DNA of 64,000 nt from Pseudomonas proteolytica (GTDB lineage Bacteria > Pseudomonadota > Gammaproteobacteria > Pseudomonadales > Pseudomonadaceae): contig NZ_VFEV01000033.1 in assembly GCF_007858275.1 (NCBI RefSeq), positions 1-64,000 on the forward strand, given 5' to 3'. Made by a program: the position numbers and the translations under genes. The notes under the pieces are model-generated. The model was not told the DNA's origin. It ran no database searches and worked only from the letters and a program-made list of their open reading frames with translations. Below are positions 26,029 to 34,176 of the stretch, piece after piece. How positions within the stretch are numbered: position 1 is the first letter of the stretch; every line of letters starts with the position of its first letter.

Positions 26029-26367
26029 ATGAAGCTAGTCACTGCCATCATCAAGCCGTTCAAGTTGGACGATGTACGCGAGTCACTGTCCGAGATCGGC
26101 GTGCAGGGCATTACCGTCACTGAGGTCAAAGGCTTCGGTCGGCAGAAGGGTCATACCGAGCTGTATCGCGGCGCGGAATATGTAGTCGATTTCCTGCCGA
26201 AGGTGAAGATTGATGTCGCCATTGACGACAAGGATCTTGATCGGGTTATCGAGGCGATAACCAAGGCGGCCAACACCGGCAAGATCGGTGACGGCAAGAT
26301 CTTCGTGGTCAATCTGGAACAGGCTATTCGCATCCGTACCGGCGAAACCGATACCGACGCAATCTAA
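26029..26367 (+). CDS. glnK: PII nitrogen regulatory protein GlnK
   Basis: A 112-residue PII protein, exact family length. It starts MKLVTAIIKPFKLDDVRE; the T-loop has the uridylylation tyrosine at residue 51 in ELYRGAEYVVDF; the B-loop is TGKIGDGKIFV and the C-loop lies near the end. It binds ATP/ADP and 2-oxoglutarate, is uridylylated by GlnD, and blocks AmtB when nitrogen is plentiful. It is first in a two-gene operon with amtB, 34 nt apart, behind a sigma54-type promoter. Confidence 0.97.
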   Translation: MKLVTAIIKPFKLDDVRESLSEIGVQGITVTEVKGFGRQKGHTELYRGAEYVVDFLPKVKIDVAIDDKDLDRVIEAITKAANTGKIGDGKIFVVNLEQAIRIRTGETDTDAI

Positions 26368-26401
26368 GCCGCCAAACCCCAACGCCCCAGGAGAAAACAA
26401 T

Positions 26402-27739
26402 ATGACTCTGCGTAAATTCGCAGGGCTAGGAGCCCTGTTGTCCATCGTAATGCCCAGCCTGGCCATGGCGGCAGACGAAGTGGCGGCTCCAGTCCTCAAC
26501 TCCGGCGACACCGCCTGGATGCTGACAGCCACCGCATTGGTGCTGTTCATGACCATCCCCGGCCTCGCGCTGTTCTACGGCGGCATGGTCCGCTCCAAAA
26601 ACATTCTTTCCGTGATGATGCAGTGCTTCGCCATTACCGGTCTGATCAGCATCCTGTGGGTCGTCTACGGCTACAGCATTGCGTTCGACACCACCGGCAT
26701 GGAGCAGGGCGTCGTCAACTTCAACTCCTTCTTCGGCGGGATGGGCAAGGCGTTCCTGGCGGGTGTCACACCGTCCAGCATTACTGGCCCTGCGGCGCTG
26801 TTCCCGGAAGCGGTGTTCATCACCTTCCAGATGACCTTTGCGATCATCACCCCGGCGCTGATCGTCGGTGCATTCGCCGAGCGCATGAAGTTCTCCGCCA
26901 TGCTGCTGTTCATGGCCATCTGGTTCACCCTGGTCTATGCGCCAATCGCGCACATGGTCTGGAGCGGCAACGGCGGCCTGATGTGGGACTGGGGCGTGCT
27001 GGACTTCGCTGGCGGCACCGTGGTGCACATCAACGCCGGTGTGGCTGGCCTGGTGGCGTGCATCGTGCTCGGCAAGCGTAAAGGCTACCCGACTACGCCG
27101 ATGGCCCCGCATAACCTGGGCTACACCCTGATCGGTGCGGCAATGCTGTGGATCGGCTGGTTCGGCTTCAACGCCGGCTCCGCTGCAGCGGCCAACGGCA
27201 CGGCCGGCATGGCGATGCTGGTGACCCAGATCGCCACCGCTGCTGCGGCACTGGGCTGGATGTTCGCTGAGTGGATCACCCACGGCAAACCAAGCGCCCT
27301 GGGCATCGCCTCCGGTGTGGTTGCCGGCCTGGTGGCCGTTACGCCGGCCGCCGGTACCGTGGGCCCGATGGGCGCCCTGGTGATCGGCCTGGCTTCGGGT
27401 GTGATCTGCTTCTTCTGCGCCACCAGCCTCAAACGCAAGCTGGGCTACGATGACTCCCTGGATGCCTTCGGTGTACACGGCGTGGGCGGGATTGTCGGGG
27501 CAATTCTCACCGGCGTATTCGCGGCGCCGATCCTGGGTGGCTTCGGCACAGTGACCGATATTGCTGCACAGGTCTGGATCCAGGCCAAGGGCGTCGGCTT
27601 TACCGTGATCTACACCGGTATCGTGACTTTTGTGATTCTCAAGGTGCTGGACTTGACCATCGGCCTGCGTGTGACTGAAGAGGAAGAGGCCGTTGGCCTG
27701 GACCTGGCGGAACACAACGAACGCGGCTACAACTTGTAA
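26402..27739 (+). CDS. amtB: Ammonium transporter AmtB
   Basis: A 445-residue Amt/Rh channel: a signal peptide (MTLRKFAGLGALLSIVMPS...AMAA) and 11 membrane helices. DFAGGTVVHINAGVAG is the Amt family signature with the first pore histidine, and DAFGVHGVGGIVG carries the second. It imports ammonium across the inner membrane and is gated by GlnK. CAGGAGAAAACAAT precedes the ATG. A strong terminator follows, closing the operon. Confidence 0.97.
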   Translation: MTLRKFAGLGALLSIVMPSLAMAADEVAAPVLNSGDTAWMLTATALVLFMTIPGLALFYGGMVRSKNILSVMMQCFAITGLISILWVVYGYSIAFDTTGMEQGVVNFNSFFGGMGKAFLAGVTPSSITGPAALFPEAVFITFQMTFAIITPALIVGAFAERMKFSAMLLFMAIWFTLVYAPIAHMVWSGNGGLMWDWGVLDFAGGTVVHINAGVAGLVACIVLGKRKGYPTTPMAPHNLGYTLIGAAMLWIGWFGFNAGSAAAANGTAGMAMLVTQIATAAAALGWMFAEWITHGKPSALGIASGVVAGLVAVTPAAGTVGPMGALVIGLASGVICFFCATSLKRKLGYDDSLDAFGVHGVGGIVGAILTGVFAAPILGGFGTVTDIAAQVWIQAKGVGFTVIYTGIVTFVILKVLDLTIGLRVTEEEEAVGLDLAEHNERGYNL

Positions 27740-27750
27740 GAACCTATGAA

Positions 27751-27782
27751 AAAACTTGCCCGGCTTGCCGGGCATTTTTTTG
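27751..27782 (+). terminator. Rho-independent terminator after amtB
   Basis: The perfect stem GCCCGGC (27758-27764) with GCCGGGC (27767-27773) has a TT loop and is followed by a T-rich tail of eight bases. Confidence 0.93.
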
Positions 27783-27900
27783 TCTGGTATTTGCCTGGGG
27801 TGAAGGCTTGTGAGATTTTTTGTGGCGAGTTTGTGATCGGATCCACAAGGCAGTTTTCACTGTGCGAATGTCTTACAGGCATGTAGGCGTATTCGGCACT

Positions 27901-27927
27901 TTGTTTTTTCCCAGAGCGCGCTAGAAT
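27901..27927 (+). promoter_or_regulatory. Promoter-like sequence upstream of the yjbQ remnant
   Basis: TTGTTT (27901-27906) and TAGAAT (27922-27927) form a sigma70-like pair with a short 15-base spacer, ending nine bases before the remnant's ATG. The rest of the gap from 27783 shows no gene. Confidence 0.35.
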
Positions 27928-27935
27928 GCGCGCCG

Positions 27936-28151
27936 ATGGGCGCAGAACTGTATACGGCGGCAGACCCTGATTACCCTGTGGGCCAAGCCCCGGGTCCTTT
28001 CAAGGGCAACCTATCAGGTCGCCAACTGAGTTTGCCGGTCAAGGCCGGCCACTTGGCAATGGGCACATGGCAACGCGTTTATCTGGGCGAGCAGCGTGAT
28101 CATGGCGGTGCTCGTAAAGTCCTCGGTACCTTGCAGGGTGACGGGGCATAA
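27936..28151 (+). pseudogene. yjbQ: C-terminal remnant of YjbQ (UPF0047) thiamine phosphate synthase-like protein
   Basis: The 71-codon open frame ends in LSGRQLSLPVKAGHLAMGTWQ, then RVYLGEQRDHGGARKVLGTL. This matches the last 50-60 residues of YjbQ/UPF0047 proteins, which are about 140 residues long and usually contain LALGTWQGIYL followed by an arginine-rich end. The N-terminal half, with the conserved HTSA..INEN region, is missing and is not found in any frame upstream. Intact yjbQ sits here, next to sutA and amtB, in P. aeruginosa (PA5286). I infer a 5' deletion. No ribosome site precedes the ATG. It may be silent, or a stub still transcribed ahead of sutA. Confidence 0.7.
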
Positions 28152-28194
28152 GCCACTGGTTATCCGGTGGACGTTGATTTTTTTCCGGCAGCCT

Positions 28195-28222
28195 TCGACA
28201 GATGGTGAAGCTGGGCTATAAC
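28195..28222 (+). promoter_or_regulatory. Candidate sutA promoter
   Basis: TCGACA (28195-28200) and TATAAC (28217-28222) are separated by 16 bases, about 30 bp before the sutA ribosome site TGAGGT. Confidence 0.5.
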
Positions 28223-28254
28223 TAATCTGCTTTTCGCAAGTCATGAGGTAGAAC

Positions 28255-28581
28255 ATGAGCGACGATGATCTGGAAAACGACGAACTGGAAGTAGGTGACG
28301 AAGACGACACCGAAGAAGGTCTTGAAGCGGCATCGGAAGACGTTGCTGACGACGACGGTGGCGATGACGCACCTGTTCCGGCCGCCAAAGGCAAGGCCAA
28401 GGCTGCCGTTTCGGTAGACGAACTGCCGAGCGTCGAGGCCAAGAACAAAGAGCGCGATGCGCTGGCCCGTGCGATGGAAGAGTTCCTCGCCAAAGGTGGC
28501 AAAGTTCAGGAAGTCGAGGCTAACGTGGTGGCAGATCCACCGAAGAAGCCGGATAACAAGTACGGCAGCCGTCCTATCTGA
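28255..28581 (+). CDS. sutA: RNA polymerase-binding regulator SutA
   Basis: A 108-residue protein with an extremely acidic N-terminal half (residues 1-45 almost all D/E/A/G), a central lysine patch (KGKAKAA), a short helix (EAKNKERDALARAMEEFLAKGG) and the ending DPPKKPDNKYGSRPI. This matches P. aeruginosa SutA (PA5285), which binds RNA polymerase and supports transcription of ribosomal and housekeeping genes during slow growth. Both ends are expected to be disordered. ATGAGGTAGAAC precedes the ATG. Followed by a bidirectional terminator. Confidence 0.9.
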   Translation: MSDDDLENDELEVGDEDDTEEGLEAASEDVADDDGGDDAPVPAAKGKAKAAVSVDELPSVEAKNKERDALARAMEEFLAKGGKVQEVEANVVADPPKKPDNKYGSRPI

Positions 28582-28601
28582 GGTCGGTGACTTGCTTGCT
28601 G

Positions 28602-28630
28602 AAAAAGCCCGCCGTCGCTGCGGGCTTTTT
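28602..28630. terminator. Bidirectional terminator between sutA and yigB
   Basis: The stem AAAAAGCCCGC (28602-28612) pairs with GCGGGCTTTTT (28620-28630) around a seven-base loop. The A and T tracts make it work in both directions for the two convergent genes. Confidence 0.93.
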
Positions 28631-28654
28631 CATGGGCGACTCTATTTCCTACAG

Positions 28655-29350
28655 TTATTTCCAGCTGTGGAGCAGTGAGGGCAGCTCGGTCAGGCTACGA
28701 ATCTGCGCATCCGGCAACTTATCGCCTGTCCAGGCCTTGCCAGTCGGGTTGAACCACACCGCTCGCAACCCCGCCTGCTGCGCGCCGGCAATGTCATCAC
28801 CTGGATGGTCGCCGATGTGCACTGCCGCACTGGCCTCCACCCCGCCTCGCTGCAACGCTTCCTCAAACAATCGCGCATCTGGCTTGGGGATGCCGATATC
28901 CTCGGCCCTCAGGGCAAAGTGGAAGTAATCTGCCAGGCCCACGCGTTGTACGTCGGCATTGCCATTGGTGATCACCCCCAGCAGGAAGTGCTGGCGCAGG
29001 GCTTGAAGCATCGGCTCGGCTTCCGGGAACACCGTGAGTTGGTGCCGCGCGTGAATGAAAGCTTCAAAACACACATCGGCCATCTCCGTGGCTTGCGGTT
29101 GTGCATAACCGGCCTCTTCAAAGGCATGCATCAGCACCCGGTGGCGCAGGATGCTGATCCGGTGCTTGAGCTCGGGATGACGCTGCAGCACCTGCTGGCG
29201 CAGGCTGGCGAAATGCTCCAGGGGCAGGTCGCCGACCTTGGGCGCATGGGTTGCCAGCCATTGGCGCATCGATGCTTCGGCGCTGATGATGACGGGGACG
29301 TTATCCCACAGGGTATCGTCCAGGTCGAAGGTGATTAGCTTGATGCTCAT
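28655..29350 (-). CDS. yigB: HAD-family hydrolase, YigB-like
   Basis: A 231-residue HAD phosphatase. Motif I is FDLDDTLWD with the nucleophile near residue 9, motif II is VITNGN near 125, the motif III lysine is in GIPKPDARLF and motif IV is IGDHPGDDI. It sits downstream of xerC as E. coli yigB does; that enzyme dephosphorylates FMN and the riboflavin precursor ARPP. The start overlaps the xerC stop by four bases (ATGA), so the two are translationally coupled. Last gene of the lptM-lysA-dapF-DUF484-xerC-yigB unit. Confidence 0.9.
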   Translation of the reverse strand: MSIKLITFDLDDTLWDNVPVIISAEASMRQWLATHAPKVGDLPLEHFASLRQQVLQRHPELKHRISILRHRVLMHAFEEAGYAQPQATEMADVCFEAFIHARHQLTVFPEAEPMLQALRQHFLLGVITNGNADVQRVGLADYFHFALRAEDIGIPKPDARLFEEALQRGGVEASAAVHIGDHPGDDIAGAQQAGLRAVWFNPTGKAWTGDKLPDAQIRSLTELPSLLHSWK

Positions 29351-30246
29351 GAGTCGCCGCCTTTAATGCGTTTGGCCCTTGGGTGGGCGCTGTCGTACAC
29401 CGTCGCCAGATGCTGGAAGTCCAGGTGGGTGTAGATCTGGGTGGTCTTGATATCCGAGTGGCCGAGCAGTTCCTGTACGGCGCGCAAGTCTTGTGACGAT
29501 TCCAGCAGGTGGCTGGCAAAGGAGTGCCGCAGCATGTGCGGATGCAGGTTCTGCCCCAGTTCCCGCTCGCCGGCGGCCTTGACCCGTAACTGAATGGCCC
29601 GTGGCCCGAGGCGTCGGCCTTGCTGGCTGACAAACACCGCATCGTCCGGCGGATTGCTCAAGGCCCGCAGGGGCAGCCATATCAGCAGGGCGTCGCGGGC
29701 TTTTTTGCCGATGGGCAGCACGCGGGTCTTGCTGCCTTTGCCGTGCACTTGTACCAGGCCGTCGGCCAGGTCCAACTGATCGAGATTGAGGCTGGTCAGC
29801 TCCGACAGGCGCAGGCCCGAAGAGTAGAACAGCTCCAGGATCGCCTGGTCGCGGTGCGCCAGGAAGTCATCCTCGACCGCGCCATCGAGCAATTGCAGGG
29901 TGCGATCGGCATCCAGGGTCTTGGGCAGGCGACGTTCACCCTTGGGCGGCGCCAGGCCGTTGGCCGGGTCGTGGTCGCACAGGCCTTCGCGGTTGAGGTA
30001 GTGATAGAGGCCGCGCACCGCCGACAGCAGGCGCGCCAGGCTGCGGGAGGATTGGCCTTGCTGGTGCAGGCGGGCAATCAGGCTGCGCAGGCCCTGGATA
30101 TCGAGGGCCTTCCAGCTACCGATCTGTTGTTTCTCGCAGAAGGCCAGGACCTTGTTCAAGTCCCGCCGATAAGCCTCCAGCGTATGGGGCGACACCTGGC
30201 GCTCGCTGCGCAGGTGAGCGCAGTAGGCGTCCAGTTGTCGTTCCAT
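29347..30246 (-). CDS. xerC: Tyrosine recombinase XerC
   Basis: A 299-residue site-specific recombinase, the usual length. It has an N-terminal SAM-like DNA-binding domain (HTLEAYRRDLNKVLAFCE) and the catalytic residues R near 143 (GLRLSELTSL), H and R in HMLRHSFASHLL near 235, and the nucleophilic Tyr in TTQIYTHLD near 270. With XerD it resolves chromosome dimers at dif. It is XerC rather than XerD by its place between DUF484 and yigB, as in E. coli and PAO1 (PA5280, sss). Confidence 0.95.
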   Translation of the reverse strand: MERQLDAYCAHLRSERQVSPHTLEAYRRDLNKVLAFCEKQQIGSWKALDIQGLRSLIARLHQQGQSSRSLARLLSAVRGLYHYLNREGLCDHDPANGLAPPKGERRLPKTLDADRTLQLLDGAVEDDFLAHRDQAILELFYSSGLRLSELTSLNLDQLDLADGLVQVHGKGSKTRVLPIGKKARDALLIWLPLRALSNPPDDAVFVSQQGRRLGPRAIQLRVKAAGERELGQNLHPHMLRHSFASHLLESSQDLRAVQELLGHSDIKTTQIYTHLDFQHLATVYDSAHPRAKRIKGGDS

Positions 30247-30248
30247 GG

Positions 30249-30974
30249 CTAGCGCACCGCGCGCAGGGCGGTGGTAAAGCGCGGCAGGCTACGGCTCAGC
30301 ACTTCGGCAATGTAGGTCAAGAACAGGGTGCCGACGGTGCTTTTGTAGTGCTGCGGATCACGGCTGGCGATGGCGAGGACGCCGTGCAAGCCCTGATGGC
30401 TGAGAGCGACCACGGCAGTCGAGCCGATCTGCACGCGCTGGTCTTCGCCAAACAGGAAGTCCAGCTCATGCTCGCGCAGAGTGCCGCTGATGGTCTTGCC
30501 TTCTGACAGCAGGCCACCAATGGCGGTTTGCGCCTCGCTGCCCTTGACCCAGCGCCCGACCGGCATCGGGTTGTCACTGAACAGGATCAGGCTGACAAAC
30601 GGCACCTGGAAGTCCTGGCGCAGGCTGTCTTCGACGGCAATGGTCAGGTCTTCCAGGCTGCCAGCATCCAGCAGCGCCAGGATCAGGCGGCGGGTCTTGT
30701 CGAACAGGCGGTCGTTGTCACGGGCCACGTCCATCAACTGCGAAAGCCGATGGCGCATTTCGATGTTGCGCTCGCGCAGGATTTTCATCTGCCGTTCTAC
30801 CAACGACACGGTATCGCCGCGCTGGTGAGGGATACGCAGGGCCGGGAGCAGCTCGTCGTGTTCGACGAAGAAGTCCGGGTTAGCCTCCAGGTAAGCGGCG
30901 ACGGCCGCTGCCTCCAGGCTTTCGCAAGGGGATCCTTCGGGCTGCTTGGCGGGTGCCTGGGGCTTATCGGTCAT
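30249..30974 (-). CDS. DUF484 (GAF-like) protein
   Basis: A 241-residue protein of the DUF484 family: an N-terminal helical part (AAVAAYLEANPDFFVEHDELL, then VSLVERQMKILRERN) and a GAF-like C-terminal domain (GSTAVVALSHQGLHGVLAIASRDP). Function unknown; the gene is conserved between dapF and xerC in many gammaproteobacteria. I start at MTDKPQAPAK, 13 nt after the dapF stop and with GAGAGCG upstream; a longer frame would overlap dapF. The xerC start is two bases from its stop. Confidence 0.88.
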   Translation of the reverse strand: MTDKPQAPAKQPEGSPCESLEAAAVAAYLEANPDFFVEHDELLPALRIPHQRGDTVSLVERQMKILRERNIEMRHRLSQLMDVARDNDRLFDKTRRLILALLDAGSLEDLTIAVEDSLRQDFQVPFVSLILFSDNPMPVGRWVKGSEAQTAIGGLLSEGKTISGTLREHELDFLFGEDQRVQIGSTAVVALSHQGLHGVLAIASRDPQHYKSTVGTLFLTYIAEVLSRSLPRFTTALRAVR

Positions 30975-30987
30975 TGGCGAGTCGCTC

Positions 30988-31818
30988 TCATAGACGGACC
31001 TGTCCTTCGTATACACGGGATGCCGGGCCGGTCATCTTCACCGGTTGGCCTGGGCCTGCCCATTCGATGGACAGGCGTCCGCCGGGCAGGTCGATCAACA
31101 GTGGCGAATCCATCCAGCCCTGGCTGATCGCGGCCACGGCGGCGGCGCAAGCACCGGTACCGCAAGCCTGGGTTTCCCCGGCGCCGCGTTCCCAGACGCG
31201 CAATTGCGCACGGGAGCGGTCGATGACCTGCAGGAAGCCGACGTTGACCCGTGCCGGAAAGCGCGGGTGATGTTCGATCTTCGGCCCCAGCTCATGCACC
31301 GGCGCATTGTTGATGTCGTTGACCCGCAGCACCGCATGGGGGTTGCCCATGGACACGGCGGCCACTTCGACCACAGTACCGTCGACCTCCAGCGGATAAC
31401 TCAACGCCTGGGCATCGGCCTGGAACGGAATATCGGCCGGCACCAGGCGCGGGGCGCCCATGTCGACGCTGATCTGGCCGTCGCTGCGGATATCCAGCTC
31501 GATAATGCCGCTTTTGGTCTCGACGCGAATCTGCCGCTTGGCGGTCAGGCGCTTGTCCAGCACAAACCTGGCGAAGCAGCGCGCGCCGTTGCCGCATTGC
31601 TCCACTTCGGAACCGTCGGAGTTGAAGATCCGGTAACGGAAGTCCACTTCCGGGTTGCTCGGCGCCTCGACGATCAACAATTGATCGAAGCCGATGCCGG
31701 TATGCCGGTCGCCCCACAGCTTGGCGTGCTTGGGCAGGATGTGCGCGTGCTGGCTGACCAGGTCAAGGACCATGAAGTCATTGCCCAGGCCGTGCATCTT
31801 GGTAAAACGCAGCAGCAT
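30988..31818 (-). CDS. dapF: Diaminopimelate epimerase
   Basis: A 276-residue enzyme with the two catalytic cysteines: QCGNGARCFARF near residue 76 and ACGTGACAAA near residue 220. It starts MLLRFTKMHGLGNDFMVLD. It converts LL- to meso-diaminopimelate for lysine and peptidoglycan. It lies three bases downstream of lysA on the same strand, so substrate and product enzymes are cotranscribed. Confidence 0.97.
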   Translation of the reverse strand: MLLRFTKMHGLGNDFMVLDLVSQHAHILPKHAKLWGDRHTGIGFDQLLIVEAPSNPEVDFRYRIFNSDGSEVEQCGNGARCFARFVLDKRLTAKRQIRVETKSGIIELDIRSDGQISVDMGAPRLVPADIPFQADAQALSYPLEVDGTVVEVAAVSMGNPHAVLRVNDINNAPVHELGPKIEHHPRFPARVNVGFLQVIDRSRAQLRVWERGAGETQACGTGACAAAVAAISQGWMDSPLLIDLPGGRLSIEWAGPGQPVKMTGPASRVYEGQVRL

Positions 31819-31821
31819 GGC

Positions 31822-33069
31822 TTACTCCGGCAGCAGGCTTTCGCCAGCAAACAACTCGGCTACCGTCTCGCGGCGACGCACTTCAAACGCTTGATCACCG
31901 TCCACCAACACTTCGGCAGTACGCCCGCGGGTGTTGTAGTTGGAACTCATGACAAACCCATAGGCACCGGCCGAGTGCACGGCCAGCAGATCGCCTTCTG
32001 CCAGGGCCAGTTCACGGTCCTTGGCCAGGAAGTCGCCGGTTTCGCAGATCGGGCCGACGATGTCATAGGCGCGCGCTTCGCTGTTACGCGGCGTCACGGC
32101 GGTGACGTTCATCCAGGCCTGGTACAGCGCCGGGCGGATCAAGTCGTTCATCGCCGCATCGACGATGGCGAAATCCTTGTATTCGGTGTGCTTGAGGTAC
32201 TCGACCTGGGTCAGCAGTACGCCCGCATTGGCGATGATGTAGCGGCCCGGCTCGAACATCAGCGTCAGGTCGCGGCCTTCGGTGCGCTCGCGTACGGCCT
32301 GGATGTAGTCGGCAATCAGCGGCGGCTCTTCATCGCGATAACGCACGCCCACGCCACCACCGAGGTCGATGTGGTGCAGGTAGATGCCGCACTCGCCGAG
32401 GCGATCGATCAACGCCAGCAGACGGTCGAGGGCATCGAGGAACGGTGGCAGGCTGGTCAGTTGCGAGCCGATATGGCAGTCCACACCCAGCACTTCCAGG
32501 TTCGGCAACTGGGCGGCACGGATGTACACGTCTTCGGCGTCGGCAATGGCGATGCCGAACTTGTTCTCTTTGAGACCGGTGGAAATGTACGGGTGGGTGC
32601 CGGCATCCACATCCGGGTTGACGCGCAGGGAGATCGGCGCACGCACGCCCATCTCGGCGGCTACGACTTGCAGGCGCTCCAGCTCGTCGGTGGACTCGAT
32701 GTTGAAGCAATGCACGCCCACTTCCAGGGCGCGGCGCATGTCTTCACGGCTCTTGCCGACACCGGAGAACACGATTTTGTCAGCCTGGCCACCAGCCGCC
32801 AGGACACGCTCCAGTTCGCCACGGGACACGATGTCGAAACCAGCGCCCAGACGCGCCAGGACATTGAGTACACCCAGGTTGGAGTTGGCCTTTACCGCGT
32901 AGCACACCAGGTGCGGTACGCCATCGAGGGCGTCGGTGAAGGAGCGGTATTGCGCTTCGATGTGGGCACGGGAGTAGACATAGGTCGGGGTGCCGAAGCG
33001 TTCGGCAATCGCGGACAGCGCCACGCCTTCCGCGAACAGCTCGCCGTCCCGGTAGTTAAAAGCGTCCAT
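31822..33069 (-). CDS. lysA: Diaminopimelate decarboxylase
   Basis: A 415-residue fold-type III PLP enzyme. The PLP lysine is in CYAVKANSNLGVL near residue 58. HIGSQLTS, DLGGGVGVRY and EPGRYIIANAG are present, and a C-terminal ICETGDFLAKDREL carries the substrate-site cysteine. It makes L-lysine from meso-diaminopimelate. It follows the lptM-like lipoprotein by nine bases and precedes dapF by three. Confidence 0.97.
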   Translation of the reverse strand: MDAFNYRDGELFAEGVALSAIAERFGTPTYVYSRAHIEAQYRSFTDALDGVPHLVCYAVKANSNLGVLNVLARLGAGFDIVSRGELERVLAAGGQADKIVFSGVGKSREDMRRALEVGVHCFNIESTDELERLQVVAAEMGVRAPISLRVNPDVDAGTHPYISTGLKENKFGIAIADAEDVYIRAAQLPNLEVLGVDCHIGSQLTSLPPFLDALDRLLALIDRLGECGIYLHHIDLGGGVGVRYRDEEPPLIADYIQAVRERTEGRDLTLMFEPGRYIIANAGVLLTQVEYLKHTEYKDFAIVDAAMNDLIRPALYQAWMNVTAVTPRNSEARAYDIVGPICETGDFLAKDRELALAEGDLLAVHSAGAYGFVMSSNYNTRGRTAEVLVDGDQAFEVRRRETVAELFAGESLLPE

Positions 33070-33078
33070 GATGTTCCC

Positions 33079-33240
33079 TTAGTTGGTGTCGTGCTTGTGC
33101 GCTTTGGATTGCGACGTTTGCGCCTGTTCATTGGGGTCTTTGCTGTCATCAGGCAGGTACAACGGGCCTTTTTGACCACAGGCACTGACGAGGCAAGCGA
33201 CCGCGACGAGCGCAGCAAGGGAAGAGATCAGGCGCTTCAT
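33079..33240 (-). CDS. lptM: LptM-like small lipoprotein (YifL/LppL)
   Basis: A 53-residue lipoprotein: signal MKRLISSLAALVAVACLVSA, then the lipobox cysteine at residue 21 followed by the family signature GQKGPLYLPDD, and a hydrophilic tail. The CGQKGPLYLP motif is diagnostic for the LptM/YifL group. In E. coli LptM promotes disulfide maturation of LptD for LPS export; in P. aeruginosa the gene is lppL (PA5276), also upstream of lysA. First gene of the lysA-dapF operon, divergent from cyaY. The 240-bp gap between them shows no other gene. Confidence 0.9.
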   Translation of the reverse strand: MKRLISSLAALVAVACLVSACGQKGPLYLPDDSKDPNEQAQTSQSKAHKHDTN

Positions 33241-33479
33241 GGCTAAATCCTTGAATATGCATTAATTGCGCCCGAGTATACCGACCACCCGCCAGCTTGC
33301 CTATGCGCCGGGACACCCGTCCGGCGGGGCTTTGCCGTGTATGTCGTGAAGTGACCTACATCACTCTGAGATATTTCACGCGGCGTACGGGAATGAAATC
33401 GGTATCCTTTGCAATCATGATGGCGCCTCCGTATCGTGCGGCGCTTGAGCGTGAGTAGACACTTTTTGAGGTTCCCACC

Positions 33480-33812
33480 ATGAGTTTGACCGAAGCCCGT
33501 TTTCACGACCTGGTCGATGCGACCCAGCAAGCGCTGGAGGATATTTTCGACGAGAGTGGCCTGGACGTGGATCTGGAAAATTCTGCAGGCGTGTTGACCG
33601 TCAAGTTCGAGAACGGCAGCCAATTGATCTTCAGCCGCCAAGAGCCGCTGCGTCAGCTGTGGTTGGCGGCGCGCTCCGGAGGTTTTCACTTCGACTATGA
33701 CGAAGAAGAAAACCGCTGGTCGAACGACACCAGCGACGAGCTGTTGAGTGAAATGCTTGCACGTATCACCCTGGAACAAGCCGGCGTCGAGCTGGATTTC
33801 GACGAGATCTGA
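33480..33812 (+). CDS. cyaY: Frataxin-like iron donor CyaY
   Basis: A 110-residue frataxin. An acidic first helix (FHDLVDATQQALEDIFDESG) is followed by strand residues GVLTVKFENGSQLIFSRQEP and LWLAARSGGFHFDYDEEENRW. It binds iron through the acidic ridge and modulates Fe-S cluster assembly by IscS. The DUF1289 gene follows two bases after the stop. Confidence 0.95.
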   Translation: MSLTEARFHDLVDATQQALEDIFDESGLDVDLENSAGVLTVKFENGSQLIFSRQEPLRQLWLAARSGGFHFDYDEEENRWSNDTSDELLSEMLARITLEQAGVELDFDEI

Positions 33813-33814
33813 TC

Positions 33815-34033
33815 GTGACCCAGCCTGCTCCCGCCCGCCCGCCCAAGCCGCTGTTCAGCAATGTCAGCCCGGCTGTGCCGTCACCTTGTATCAGTTTGTG
33901 TCGGCTGGATGAGCAAAAAGTCTGCCTTGGCTGCTTCCGGCACGTGGAAGACATCCGGGAATGGCGCTCCGCCGACGATCAGCGGCGCCGCGTGATCGTC
34001 GCCCAGGCCGAGCAACGCAAGGCTGGCGCCTGA
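33815..34033 (+). CDS. DUF1289 (Fe-S-type cysteine motif) protein
   Basis: A 72-residue protein with the DUF1289 signature SPCISLCRLDEQKVCLGCFR, four cysteines that may bind a metal or Fe-S cluster, then EIREWRSADDQRRR-like residues. GTG start two bases after cyaY, so the two are coupled. Role unknown; the pairing with frataxin is suggestive of iron handling but is inference. A terminator follows. Confidence 0.85.
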   Translation: MTQPAPARPPKPLFSNVSPAVPSPCISLCRLDEQKVCLGCFRHVEDIREWRSADDQRRRVIVAQAEQRKAGA

Positions 34034-34112
34034 CCTTCAGGCCGGCCCATCTTGTTTATTTGTTGTGCTGTGGTAGTGTCCGGGTACACCTCAACTCATC
34101 GAGGTCCGTGAG

Positions 34113-34139
34113 AACCCCGCCGTTTAGTGGCGGGGTTTT
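34113..34139 (+). terminator. Rho-independent terminator after cyaY-DUF1289
   Basis: AACCCCGCC and GGCGGGGTT form a nine-base stem with a seven-base loop, followed by TTTT and, after GC, another T tract. It lies just upstream of rnk. Confidence 0.9.
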
Positions 34140-34176
34140 GCTTTTTCGTGCAGAAAAAAAGGAGTCTGCCGCAATC

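Noticed and set aside
31045..33246. 733-codon plus-strand open frame opposite dapF and lysA
   Set aside because: It is the antisense shadow of two well-supported genes; its composition (rich in H, Q, G, D) is typical of reverse-frame reading of GC-rich DNA.
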